Shown here in pieces: positions 1 to 6,910 of a stretch of DNA of 33,664 bases. The DNA is from UBA2128 sp964534955 (GTDB taxonomy: Bacteria > Fidelibacterota > Marinisomatia > Marinisomatales > UBA2128). The position numbers were made by a program, and so were the translations under genes. Numbering within the stretch: the first letter of the stretch is position 1; each line of letters starts with the position of its first letter. The stretch spans positions 1 through 33,664 of the forward strand of contig CAZHRR010000007.1 in NCBI GenBank assembly GCA_964534955.1, written 5' to 3'. The notes under the pieces were generated by a model. The model was given only the letters and a program-made list of their open reading frames with translations. It was not told where the DNA came from and ran no database searches.

Positions 1-358
1 CCTCGTCGCTTCTTCAGCTCCTTGGATGCTTCCGATTGGAACGCTTCGGTTCTCCCAAGTTCCAATATAAACAGTTCGTTTGCCCGCTACGGACTCAGAC
101 CCCGGCACGTCAGAGACTCTCTCACCATTTACGAGTGTCCTGATATTGGCTTCCAGAAAATGAAACCCTTGACCCAATGCAATATGGATAATTTCGGGGC
201 TCAATACCTTCACTTACGTTGTGGCTGACAAACTGCCCTCGCCATGGCTTCGCATGATTCGTTACCTCCTCATACGCATGGTTTAGTTCCGTGCTGGTGG
301 TTAGCCGTTACACGTGCTGGATTGTCCAGCTTGCTTATATTAGCTTTGCTTGGCGCAC
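1..358 (-). mobile_element. 5' part of a group II intron (domain I), truncated by the window edge
   Basis: Read on the minus strand from 358, the sequence starts with GTGCG, the 5' boundary consensus of group II introns, and continues as about 350 nt of GC-rich, hairpin-rich sequence of the kind seen in domain I of bacterial group II introns, with no convincing coding frame. The presumed 5' exon ends AACTAATGA just upstream (359-367). A possible EBS1, TCATT (minus strand, plus positions 159-163), is complementary to the last five exon bases AATGA. The reverse transcriptase ORF, domain V and the 3' boundary would lie to the left, outside the window. Assignment rests on the boundary motif and general resemblance, not on a covariance model. 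A different structured RNA or mobile element cannot be excluded. Confidence 0.6.
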
Positions 359-413
359 TCATTAGTTATCCTAACAATTGATATTGATGTTGAGAGTTTT
401 GCAAATAAAACCT

Positions 414-623
414 CTATAACTGACTGATATTACGACACCTGTTTTTTCTTTGTATTGGCGTTTGCAAATAAAATCCACAATCATCTACCTGTTTTTCCAA
501 TTCAGGAGACAGTGTCTCCCGTTTTTCAATTTTGAATTCATCTAATAGCGACTGGCGGATTGGGAAATTCGATTTTATAATGGGGATTATAGGCATAATA
601 TTTTGTTTTTTCTTTTTAGCCAT
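414..623 (-). CDS. Small basic hypothetical protein (69 aa)
   Basis: This short ORF starts with ATG preceded by AGGGGA about 11 nt upstream, a usable ribosome binding site. The product begins with a Lys-rich stretch (MAKKKKQ), has a short hydrophobic run (IMPIIPII), then a charged, probably helical middle. I recognise no family. It lies about 55 bp upstream of the putative group II intron on the same strand, so the intron sits just past its stop codon and does not interrupt it. A pair of short direct repeats (TTTGCAAATAAAA) lies at its 3' end and just beyond. It may be a genuine small gene of an accessory island or a chance ORF. Confidence 0.35.
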   Translation of the reverse strand: MAKKKKQNIMPIIPIIKSNFPIRQSLLDEFKIEKRETLSPELEKQVDDCGFYLQTPIQRKNRCRNISQL

Positions 624-1041
624 TTTTTATTTCCCCTGACTTTAGTGATTAATGCGGAACAAACCCAAAAATGCGATAGATGTATATGGTAATATGACAC
701 CTTTCATAAGAACGATTACCTAATTGATTTCAATTCATAAAGGTTGATGTACATCGTCATTACCAAAAGTTTATCAAAAACTAACAATAATGAAAGGATA
801 AAAGGCAATGGAAAAAGGAAAGTAATGAGTAGTAGATTGGTAACCCCGACCTCATATTTCGGTAAGGGATTTCGCTTCGCTCAACTGGTGATTGCTAAAA
901 GCAAAGGCGGAAGCTGAGGAAAAGCCAAAAGAAGAAAAGATGAAGAAGGTATGCTATCCAAAATCCAAATTCTCAAATCCTAAATCATAAGGCAGTTGAC
1001 TTTCGACTTCTCAACAGGCTAACTTACCGCTATTCTAAATC
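624..1041. other. Gene-poor stretch of about 420 bp
   Basis: No convincing gene in either strand. At 890-990 one plus-strand frame, directly after a stop codon, reads a Lys/Glu/Ala-rich run (KAKAEAEEKPKEEKMKK), the composition of a ribosomal-protein-like C-terminal tail. It has no start and no body, so it is at best a gene remnant. A weak promoter-like pair (TTGACT at 996-1001 and TAACTT at 1020-1025) lies just before the ArsC-like gene. I see no clear terminator. Confidence 0.5.
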
Positions 1042-1455
1042 ATGAAGAAAAAAGTTCTCTTTATTTGCACAGGAAATTCCTGCCGTTCTCAGATGGCGGA
1101 AGGACTTCTTCGCCACCTGGCCGGTGACCGCTTCGAGGTCTTCAGCGCAGGAACCCATCCCAGCCACGTTCATCCCATGAGTATCCGCATCATGGCTGAG
1201 TGGGGTATTGATATCTCCTACCACACATCAGACGACATTGACCAGTATCTTGGACAGGGAATCGATATTGTGATCACAGTCTGCGACTCGGCGAAAGAAT
1301 TGTGCCCAACATTCCCGGAAGGGACTGAGCAGATTCACTGGAGCATTCCGGATCCTTTCTCGGGCTGGAGAAATGAGGATAGATTTCTGGGAAACTACCG
1401 GGAATGCAGGAATCTCATTAAAGATCATGTGGAAGAATTCATTAAGAAACACTGA
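1042..1455 (+). CDS. arsC: Thioredoxin-coupled arsenate reductase / LMW protein tyrosine phosphatase family protein
   Basis: The 137-aa product has the low-molecular-weight phosphatase fold signature: the P-loop C9-TGNSC-R15 and a late Asp-Pro (D104). It also carries C81 and C88, spaced like the second and third redox cysteines of the plasmid pI258-type arsenate reductase (C10, C82, C89). In that family the three cysteines relay electrons from thioredoxin to reduce arsenate to arsenite in the cytoplasm, so keeping all of them favours arsenate reductase over a plain tyrosine phosphatase. There is no arsenite pump, ArsR or other ars gene nearby, and the next gene, a secreted structural protein, starts 6 bp downstream. 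The ATG gives the expected N-terminus; no strong Shine-Dalgarno is visible. Confidence 0.85.
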   Translation: MKKKVLFICTGNSCRSQMAEGLLRHLAGDRFEVFSAGTHPSHVHPMSIRIMAEWGIDISYHTSDDIDQYLGQGIDIVITVCDSAKELCPTFPEGTEQIHWSIPDPFSGWRNEDRFLGNYRECRNLIKDHVEEFIKKH

Positions 1456-1461
1456 AGCCAA

Positions 1462-3912
1462 GTGAGAATTCTCTTAGTATTTCTTGTTGCCATTCTCCCT
1501 CTATCAGCTCAACTTATTTTTTCTGAAATTATGTTCGATCTCCAGGGGTCAGATTCTCCTAACGAATTCGTAGAAGTCTACAACAGCGGAACCGATTCAA
1601 TTGATCTCTCCCTCTGGCAAATCAATGACAGGTTCTCTACGGATGAACTGGTAGATGGAGGAATGGGGACAATTATTGCACCGGAACGCTATGCCCTTAT
1701 CATGGAAGGAGACTACGATGAGACAACAGGAATCTACCTGAATCTCATACCTGATTCTGTCCTTATTGTCCGGGTTGATGACAGCAGTATCGGTAACGGT
1801 CTAAGTGCCTCGGATTCGCTCTTTATCACGGACAGCTCTGATACCATCTCTGACAGTCTTGGCTGGAGCGATATCTCTGCCCCAGGTTTCTCCTACGAAA
1901 GAAAACGACTTGATAAACTCAGTACTCCTTCCAACTGGGCTACAAGCTTGGACTCTTTAGGCACTCCGGGATTCGTGAACAGTGTCACTCCGCCGCCCAT
2001 AGATGCCGCTCTCATCCCCTCCTCCATCAGCCATTCTCCTGACAATCCCTCTCCCAGCGATACGGTTACCCTCACAGTTACAATTGTGAACGAGGGCACT
2101 GAATCAATTTCTGGTATTGTAGATGTCAGTGAAGAAGCAGACCTGGCAGGTTCATCCAATTTCTCAGATCTCACTGACGGAGATTCCACGAATGTAGATA
2201 TCTCCTTGGGTGCACTCTCTTCGGGTCAGCACCTATTCATCATTTCTGTTTTGGTAGATGGCGAAGAAGATACCACTGATAATTCTGCCGACTATGCACT
2301 TACCGTGAGATACACCGAACGAGTGTTGACTCCCAACGAGTTCCTTTATGCTCCTGCTGCAGGGACAGTTGAGTTTATAGAGTTCGCCGTATTGAGTGAA
2401 GATTCTCTCCATCTTTCCGGATGGGGTTTCTCGGACAGCGACACGTCAAATATCCGTTTTTTCCCTGCTGTAACAGTCCAGTCAGGAGATTTGATTGTTG
2501 TGAGTAGTGATTCATCGCTTCTCCCCCTTTTACCGCCGGAGGGAATCCTCTTGGTATCAGAAGATGGCTTCCCCGGCCTGAATAATTCCGGTGATGAAAT
2601 ATATTTGTTCGATCCCACCGGAACTACCATTGATTCTCTTATCTACACTTCCGACTGGGGTGGAGAAAGCGGTCATTCTCTTGAAAAGCTTCTACCGTAT
2701 CTGGACTCCCCTGAACTAAACAACTGGGCAACGAGTCTCGATTCGGTAGGAACACCCGGCAATGTCAACAGTGTTACACCGGCAGCAATGGATATCACAC
2801 TCGATTCAGCTTCAATTTACCACACTCCCACTCTTCCAACTCCAGATCAAGAGATCACACTGACAGCCACCCTCTTCAACATCGGGACAGACCCCATCTC
2901 TGGTACTTTAACGGCTTACGAAAACGATATAGTACTCAGCAGCACAAACTTTCCGACAGTTGCAAGCAATGATTCCTCCAAAGTTGACATTCACCTCGAA
3001 CCATTATCTTCCGGTCAGCACACACTGGCTATTGTAGCGGAAGTCCCAGATGACGCCAATTCAGACAACAACGAAGCAGAATACTCGCTGGCTGTGAGAT
3101 TCACGGAAAAGGTCCTTTCCATCAACGAGATTCATTACTCTCCGGACGCAGGTGTTGCGGAATTCATCGAACTGGCAGTCCTCAATAGCGATCAAATCGA
3201 CCTCACGGGTTGGCACTTTTCAGACAGTGATACATTCAACCTCCGTTTCTTCCCCACTGAAACGTTTACGGATGGTGACCTCATTGTAGTAAGCAGTGAC
3301 TCATCACTTCTCCCCTACCTGCCGTTGGACGGTACTCTGCTTGTATCCCCGGATGGTTTCTTCACTCTCAATAACAGCGGCGACGACATTTTCCTGTTCG
3401 ATCCTACCGGGACAGTCAATGACTTCGTCAGTTTCACTGATGACTGGGGCGGCGGTGATGGTCGTTCTCTGGAAAAACTGAATCCTCAGCTTGACTCTCC
3501 CGATGCCAACAATTGGGGATCCTGTACATCAGTAGAAAAAATGACACCTGGAGCCGATAATAGCATTCTTGTAGAGAACCTGCCCGAAGCGGGAAGTGTA
3601 TTGTTCGATCCAAATCCATTCTCACCAGATGGTGACAGATTTGAGGACGAACTGCGCATTTCATACAGTCTCCCCTTTGCTCAGGCATACCTCACGGTAC
3701 AGATTTTCGACAGTATAGGCCGGGATGTGCGAACGCTGGCGAGAAATCTCGTCACAGGAGCCGAGGGGATTCTTATCTGGGATGGTAGATTTGACAGCGG
3801 TGAACGAGCCCGAATCGGAATCTACATCATTAAAGTGGAAGCAGTGGACCAGTCAACCGGCAAATCAGTTGAATGGTTAAAAACAGCTGTTCTGGCGGAG
3901 CAATTGAGGTAA
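1462..3912 (+). CDS. Secreted multidomain protein: lamin-tail (LTD) and CARDB repeats with a C-terminal FlgD-like domain
   Basis: This 816-aa protein begins with GTG and a signal peptide ending near residue 17 (LPLSAQ). Three lamin-tail-like domains follow at roughly 18-150, 285-430 and 550-695, each opening with an NE(F/I)..P...EFIE(F/L) type strand and a 'W.FSDSD' turn. Two CARDB-like beta-sandwich domains (about 178-283 and 445-548) separate them. The last 110 residues look like the FlgD-type Ig-like domain found at the end of many secreted FCB proteins (FDPNPFSPDGD; G.Y..KVEA). The LTD-CARDB unit is duplicated and the copies are still similar. The role is probably structural or adhesive at the cell surface. 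Secretion route and ligand cannot be read from the sequence. It starts 6 bp after the ArsC-like gene, so the two are probably co-transcribed. Confidence 0.8.
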   Translation: MRILLVFLVAILPLSAQLIFSEIMFDLQGSDSPNEFVEVYNSGTDSIDLSLWQINDRFSTDELVDGGMGTIIAPERYALIMEGDYDETTGIYLNLIPDSVLIVRVDDSSIGNGLSASDSLFITDSSDTISDSLGWSDISAPGFSYERKRLDKLSTPSNWATSLDSLGTPGFVNSVTPPPIDAALIPSSISHSPDNPSPSDTVTLTVTIVNEGTESISGIVDVSEEADLAGSSNFSDLTDGDSTNVDISLGALSSGQHLFIISVLVDGEEDTTDNSADYALTVRYTERVLTPNEFLYAPAAGTVEFIEFAVLSEDSLHLSGWGFSDSDTSNIRFFPAVTVQSGDLIVVSSDSSLLPLLPPEGILLVSEDGFPGLNNSGDEIYLFDPTGTTIDSLIYTSDWGGESGHSLEKLLPYLDSPELNNWATSLDSVGTPGNVNSVTPAAMDITLDSASIYHTPTLPTPDQEITLTATLFNIGTDPISGTLTAYENDIVLSSTNFPTVASNDSSKVDIHLEPLSSGQHTLAIVAEVPDDANSDNNEAEYSLAVRFTEKVLSINEIHYSPDAGVAEFIELAVLNSDQIDLTGWHFSDSDTFNLRFFPTETFTDGDLIVVSSDSSLLPYLPLDGTLLVSPDGFFTLNNSGDDIFLFDPTGTVNDFVSFTDDWGGGDGRSLEKLNPQLDSPDANNWGSCTSVEKMTPGADNSILVENLPEAGSVLFDPNPFSPDGDRFEDELRISYSLPFAQAYLTVQIFDSIGRDVRTLARNLVTGAEGILIWDGRFDSGERARIGIYIIKVEAVDQSTGKSVEWLKTAVLAEQLR
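1990..3540 (+). repeat. Internal tandem duplication of the CARDB-LTD unit
   Basis: Two consecutive units of about 260 codons (about 1990-2770 and 2785-3540) are alignable throughout. Shared landmarks include NNWATSLDS.GTPG.VNSVTP at the junctions, SSGQH in the CARDB domain, and DLIVVSSDSSLLP and NNSGD(E/D)I(Y/F)LFDPTGT in the LTD domain. The first LTD (before 1990) is more diverged. The duplication is within one reading frame. Confidence 0.8.
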
Positions 3913-3949
3913 TTGCATTTAGCAGCTAAAAATCCTATATTTCACGCCC

Positions 3950-4504
3950 ATGATTGACCGTGATTTCACAGCACTGTTCCACGTCCTCTCCAGTGAACAG
4001 CAGATTCTGCAGCGCACTGACCAAAAGGCCTTTACTATGCTTTCCATCCTAGGCGTCTTCATGGTGTTCTTCATCGTCCACTTCGCCAAAATGGAGATCA
4101 ACTGGTTTATCTTCATAATGGTAATCATCTATTTTGTGTCGGCCCTTATGACAATCATCCAACTGGTTCTGGTCATCGTACCGCGCATCAGAAAAGACAA
4201 GGTCAGTTCTAAAAAGCGTCCGGAGAACCCCACCTTCTTCGCAGGAATTGCCAAGTTCTCCACTCCTGAAAGTTATGCTGCTCATCTGCATAAGGTCTCC
4301 GGAGATCCGAAGAAAGTATACGAATTATTTGCTACTCAAGTTTTCTCACTTGGGAAAATTAATCTGTACAAAAATATTGCACTGAAACGATCTATTCTGT
4401 TCTTTGTAGCTGCAATCGTGTCTGAATTAATCATTATCATGTCCCTGGCATGGGGATCTTCCTTGAAATGGCTTCAGCAGTCAACAGACGTAGCACCATT
4501 CTAG
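3950..4504 (+). CDS. Pycsar-effector-like (PycTM / DUF5706) membrane protein
   Basis: The 184-aa product has two closely spaced N-terminal membrane segments (about 27-47 and 51-80), a short cytoplasmic part, and a third membrane segment (about 146-170). The pattern 'DQKA' before TM1, 'PRI' at the end of TM2, then 'FFAGIAKFSTPESYAAHL', a 'VYELFATQVFSLGKI' helix and a Lys/Arg before TM3 is what I know from DUF5706, the transmembrane effector module of the Pycsar anti-phage system. That module is thought to damage the membrane when a nucleotide cyclase makes cCMP or cUMP. No cyclase gene lies beside it, so a defence role here is inference; solitary members may have other jobs. The next gene overlaps its 3' end by 37 bp, which suggests coupling. 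The ATG start has a poor Shine-Dalgarno. Confidence 0.6.
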   Translation: MIDRDFTALFHVLSSEQQILQRTDQKAFTMLSILGVFMVFFIVHFAKMEINWFIFIMVIIYFVSALMTIIQLVLVIVPRIRKDKVSSKKRPENPTFFAGIAKFSTPESYAAHLHKVSGDPKKVYELFATQVFSLGKINLYKNIALKRSILFFVAAIVSELIIIMSLAWGSSLKWLQQSTDVAPF

Positions 4505-5061
4505 TCAATCAGATTAGACTTCTTTTCGTCATCGGATTGACTCTGATCCTTTCAGCCTGCAGTGCTACAGGTCCGCCTGGGCAACAAGGTCCAGCCGGTG
4601 AGCCCGGTCCGCAGGGAGAAGCAGGTCCTCCTGGCCCCAAAGGACTTACCGGCCCTAAGGGACCTCCCGGTCCTGCCGGTAAATCGGTGCCTGAGGAACT
4701 TACCCAGAAACTCGAGGAAGCTCTTCGAAAGCTGGAAGTTTCAGAGGTGCGGAGGGACGAGACAATAGTCTCTTCAGCTCACTTTTCTTTTGGTTCATCT
4801 CCACCCGTGACAGGGTTCATCCTGATGTCTAATCTAGGTAATGTCTACACTATGAAAAATGTGAATCCCACTACAGTTGGGAATGAATTCAGTCATCTGA
4901 CCCGCATTGACTCTCGTGATGACTTTCTAAGTCTAACCATTTTACCAAAAACGGAAGTCTCCAAACCTCACTTTCTGGCTGTTACAGCCTCAGGTCGCCA
5001 CTACTACTCTAAAGACCTGAAGAATTGGACGTTTCAGGCGTTAGTACAGCTGTCTAAGTAA
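4468..5061 (+). CDS. Collagen-like lipoprotein
   Basis: From the ATG at 4468 (GGGGA 11 nt upstream) the 197-aa product has a positively charged N-region, a hydrophobic helix and a lipobox LSAC with the lipidation Cys at 31. Thirteen unbroken Gly-X-Y triplets follow directly (residues 35-73, e.g. GPPGQQGPAG), typical of bacterial collagen-like proteins. Next come a short charged helix likely to form a coiled coil (about 75-97) and a beta-rich C-terminal domain of about 95 residues that I do not recognise. Coiled coils often trimerise such stalks, so this is probably a trimeric membrane-anchored stalk with a globular tip. An in-frame ATG at 4450 is also possible. The gene overlaps the 3' end of the Pycsar-effector-like gene, so the two are probably translated from one message. 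Confidence 0.75.
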   Translation: MASAVNRRSTILVNQIRLLFVIGLTLILSACSATGPPGQQGPAGEPGPQGEAGPPGPKGLTGPKGPPGPAGKSVPEELTQKLEEALRKLEVSEVRRDETIVSSAHFSFGSSPPVTGFILMSNLGNVYTMKNVNPTTVGNEFSHLTRIDSRDDFLSLTILPKTEVSKPHFLAVTASGRHYYSKDLKNWTFQALVQLSK

Positions 5062-5070
5062 TACCCATTA

Positions 5071-5098
5071 AAAAGGGCGAGGAACCCCCCACCCTTTT
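5071..5098. terminator. Bidirectional terminator hairpin
   Basis: AAAAGGG (5071-5077) pairs with CCCTTTT (5092-5098) around a 14-nt loop. It lies between the convergent collagen-like lipoprotein gene and the minus-strand barrel gene. The A and T runs on the two sides let it act in either direction. Confidence 0.6.
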
Positions 5099-5119
5099 AT
5101 TCAATACGCAGTTAGTCTG

Positions 5120-5806
5120 TTATATTCCTAAAGCAAGCCCAAACCAGAGAGAAGAAATATCATCGTCACCTGGGAATATTTCATCAGTAAAGGAGATACG
5201 GTAGTTTATAAAGGCATTCAGGGCAAGAAGTTTTACCTGCGTTCCAATCTGGATATGGTAACCTGCAAAATCCTTCATATTGTCTTCCAGGAAACTAATC
5301 AGGTTATCCTCGAGGTCAGAACTCTCAAATCCTGCTTCCATTCCTCCATCTACAAGACTATCTACTAAGTTAAGGTCTGCTAGAGGAGTAACTCTGTGAC
5401 CGTTATACCCTAGTCCGGCATGCAGTTTTACACCACCTAGGATTGGGACACCAAATCCAACTAGTTCCCTCCGCAGTGTCAGATAGTAGGATACTCTTGC
5501 CCAACCAAAATCAACAGGGGGTAGCTCAGATACGGCATTCTCAAATTGAAACTGATAGGTGTTTAATGCTGTCTCCACACTGGCTTCGAAATCAACAAAA
5601 GGAAGGGCATCAACATAGAGAAATAAACCGCCGCCCTGAGTCCCTTCAAAACCATCCCTGATCAAACTAATAGGAAAATCCCCTTCAGTCGATCCATCCA
5701 TGGTATTCTGATCACCCACGTAGTACGCTCCCAGACCACCTATAGCCCAAAGAGGTGAAATTATGACCACGGAAATCAACAAAACAAACAGCACTGTTTT
5801 TTTCAT
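5120..5806 (-). CDS. Putative outer-membrane beta-barrel protein (228 aa)
   Basis: The product has a clear signal peptide (MKKTVLFVLL... ending near PLWA) and then alternating amphipathic strands rich in Gly, Tyr and Phe (for example GGGLFLYV, VSYYLTLRREL, AGYHIQIG, NAFINYRISF). It ends in a hydrophobic strand (SLWFGLALGI), as small outer-membrane barrels do. I cannot name a family. The start is well supported: AGGAGGG lies 6 nt before the ATG. It is divergent from the PDZ-protein gene, with the CRP/FNR-like palindrome in the shared upstream region, and convergent with the lipoprotein gene. Confidence 0.6.
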   Translation of the reverse strand: MKKTVLFVLLISVVIISPLWAIGGLGAYYVGDQNTMDGSTEGDFPISLIRDGFEGTQGGGLFLYVDALPFVDFEASVETALNTYQFQFENAVSELPPVDFGWARVSYYLTLRRELVGFGVPILGGVKLHAGLGYNGHRVTPLADLNLVDSLVDGGMEAGFESSDLEDNLISFLEDNMKDFAGYHIQIGTQVKLLALNAFINYRISFTDEIFPGDDDISSLWFGLALGI

Positions 5807-5915
5807 GACATCCCTCCTATGAGTAAAGAAATGTTATAAACCTGAATCAATTTAGAACTTTCTCTTCAAAGAAGCATGCACAATTTCCTTGTATTTGGGG
5901 GGAACCATAATCAGG

Positions 5916-5931
5916 TGTGATTCGTATCACA
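5916..5931. promoter_or_regulatory. CRP/FNR-family-like operator (TGTGA-N6-TCACA)
   Basis: The 16 bases TGTGATTCGTATCACA form a perfect inverted repeat with the same half-sites as the Escherichia coli CRP consensus. The site lies 23 bp before the PDZ-protein start and about 110 bp before the divergent barrel gene. Its closeness to the Shine-Dalgarno would fit repression of the PDZ gene, or activation of the divergent one. No regulator gene is in the window. Confidence 0.45.
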
Positions 5932-5954
5932 GACAAAACTTGGGAGGCCGATTC

Positions 5955-6773
5955 ATGAAACAACTGCTAATAATCTTACTGGGACTCTTTCTCACCACTT
6001 CTGTTTTTGCGCAGGAAAAAGAGGTACACGCTTATAAGTACAAGTATACTTCAGATGACGATGAGCAACTGAAAATCGTCTGCGAGGTGGAAGATGGTGT
6101 CTGCCATATCGTACTGACTGAGGACGGAGATACCCAGGAGTTTGAATTCTTCATAGATGATTTGGAGGATATTGGCGAAACCCTGAAGGAAATCCTGGGA
6201 GAAGCTGACATTAACCTTAATCTGAATATCGATGATATCCCTGACATAGACGACATCTCGGATATTGACAAACATCGTATGATGATGATGGGATTTTCTA
6301 AAGGTGCATGGCTTGGAGTCTATCTACAACCTTTGACTGAACAGCTTTACGACTATTTCCGTGTAGAAGACGGCAAGGGGGTTCTTATCTCAGAAGTGGT
6401 AAAAGACAGTCCCGCCGACAAAGCCGGTCTCAAAGCGGGCGATGTAATCATAGCTGTAGGTGATGAAGAAATAGAAGAGCAGGATGACGTTGTCGAGGAG
6501 ATCCGTGAAAGAGAAGAAGGTGATGAAGTAGATATCGTTGTGGTGCGGAAGGGTCGTAAAAAAACATTAACGGCTGAACTTTCGGCACGGGCAACTGACA
6601 TGCCCCAAGAATTCTTTATGATGAAACCGGGGATGGAGAAACAACACAAAGAGATGATGAAAATGTTGCCGCCTTTAGGAAAACATCAGGACAACATGAA
6701 AAGTGACATCGAAGAACTGCGTAAGGAATTGGATGAATTACGGAAAGAAATGGAAAAGCTAAAAAAAGACTAA
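5955..6773 (+). CDS. Periplasmic PDZ-domain protein with C-terminal coiled coil
   Basis: I take the ATG at 5955 because GGGAGG lies 7 nt upstream and it opens directly into a signal peptide (MKQLLIILLG...VFAQ); an upstream in-frame start at 5889 lacks both. The 272-aa product has an acidic region (about 45-105) with an Asp-Ile-rich run (DIPDIDDISDID), one PDZ domain (about 116-210, with KGVLISEVV and DSPADKAGLKAGDVI), and a C-terminal charged heptad helix (about 250-271). The PDZ resembles those of HtrA-type proteases, but no protease domain or catalytic triad is present. It may be an adaptor or chaperone in the periplasm. A terminator follows, so it is probably a single-gene unit. Confidence 0.75.
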   Translation: MKQLLIILLGLFLTTSVFAQEKEVHAYKYKYTSDDDEQLKIVCEVEDGVCHIVLTEDGDTQEFEFFIDDLEDIGETLKEILGEADINLNLNIDDIPDIDDISDIDKHRMMMMGFSKGAWLGVYLQPLTEQLYDYFRVEDGKGVLISEVVKDSPADKAGLKAGDVIIAVGDEEIEEQDDVVEEIREREEGDEVDIVVVRKGRKKTLTAELSARATDMPQEFFMMKPGMEKQHKEMMKMLPPLGKHQDNMKSDIEELRKELDELRKEMEKLKKD

Positions 6774-6798
6774 TTCGCCTATTGAATACGACTTTGAG

Positions 6799-6822
6799 AA
6801 GGGGCAATCACTGTTGCTCCTT
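6799..6822 (+). terminator. Rho-independent terminator after the PDZ gene
   Basis: AAGGGGCAA (6799-6807) pairs with TTGCTCCTT (6814-6822), one G-T pair included, around a 6-nt loop. A T-rich run follows. Confidence 0.7.
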
Positions 6823-6857
6823 TTATTTATAAATCTGATTTGTCTGAGTAAAAACGA

Positions 6858-6884
6858 TTGAATGTCCCTCATTGGTTGTATAAA
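6858..6884 (+). promoter_or_regulatory. Possible promoter of the M23-to-coaE operon
   Basis: TTGAAT (6858-6863) and TATAAA (6879-6884) are separated by 15 bp, slightly short for a housekeeping sigma factor. They lie between the PDZ-gene terminator and the first gene of the operon. The assignment is by motif only. Confidence 0.3.
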
Positions 6885-6910
6885 TTGATTCGATCGATTT
6901 ACAAATTCCA

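Noticed and set aside
22..228. Open reading frame of 68 codons at the left edge
   Set aside because: It lies antisense to the putative intron domain I, has no ribosome binding site and no protein-like composition.
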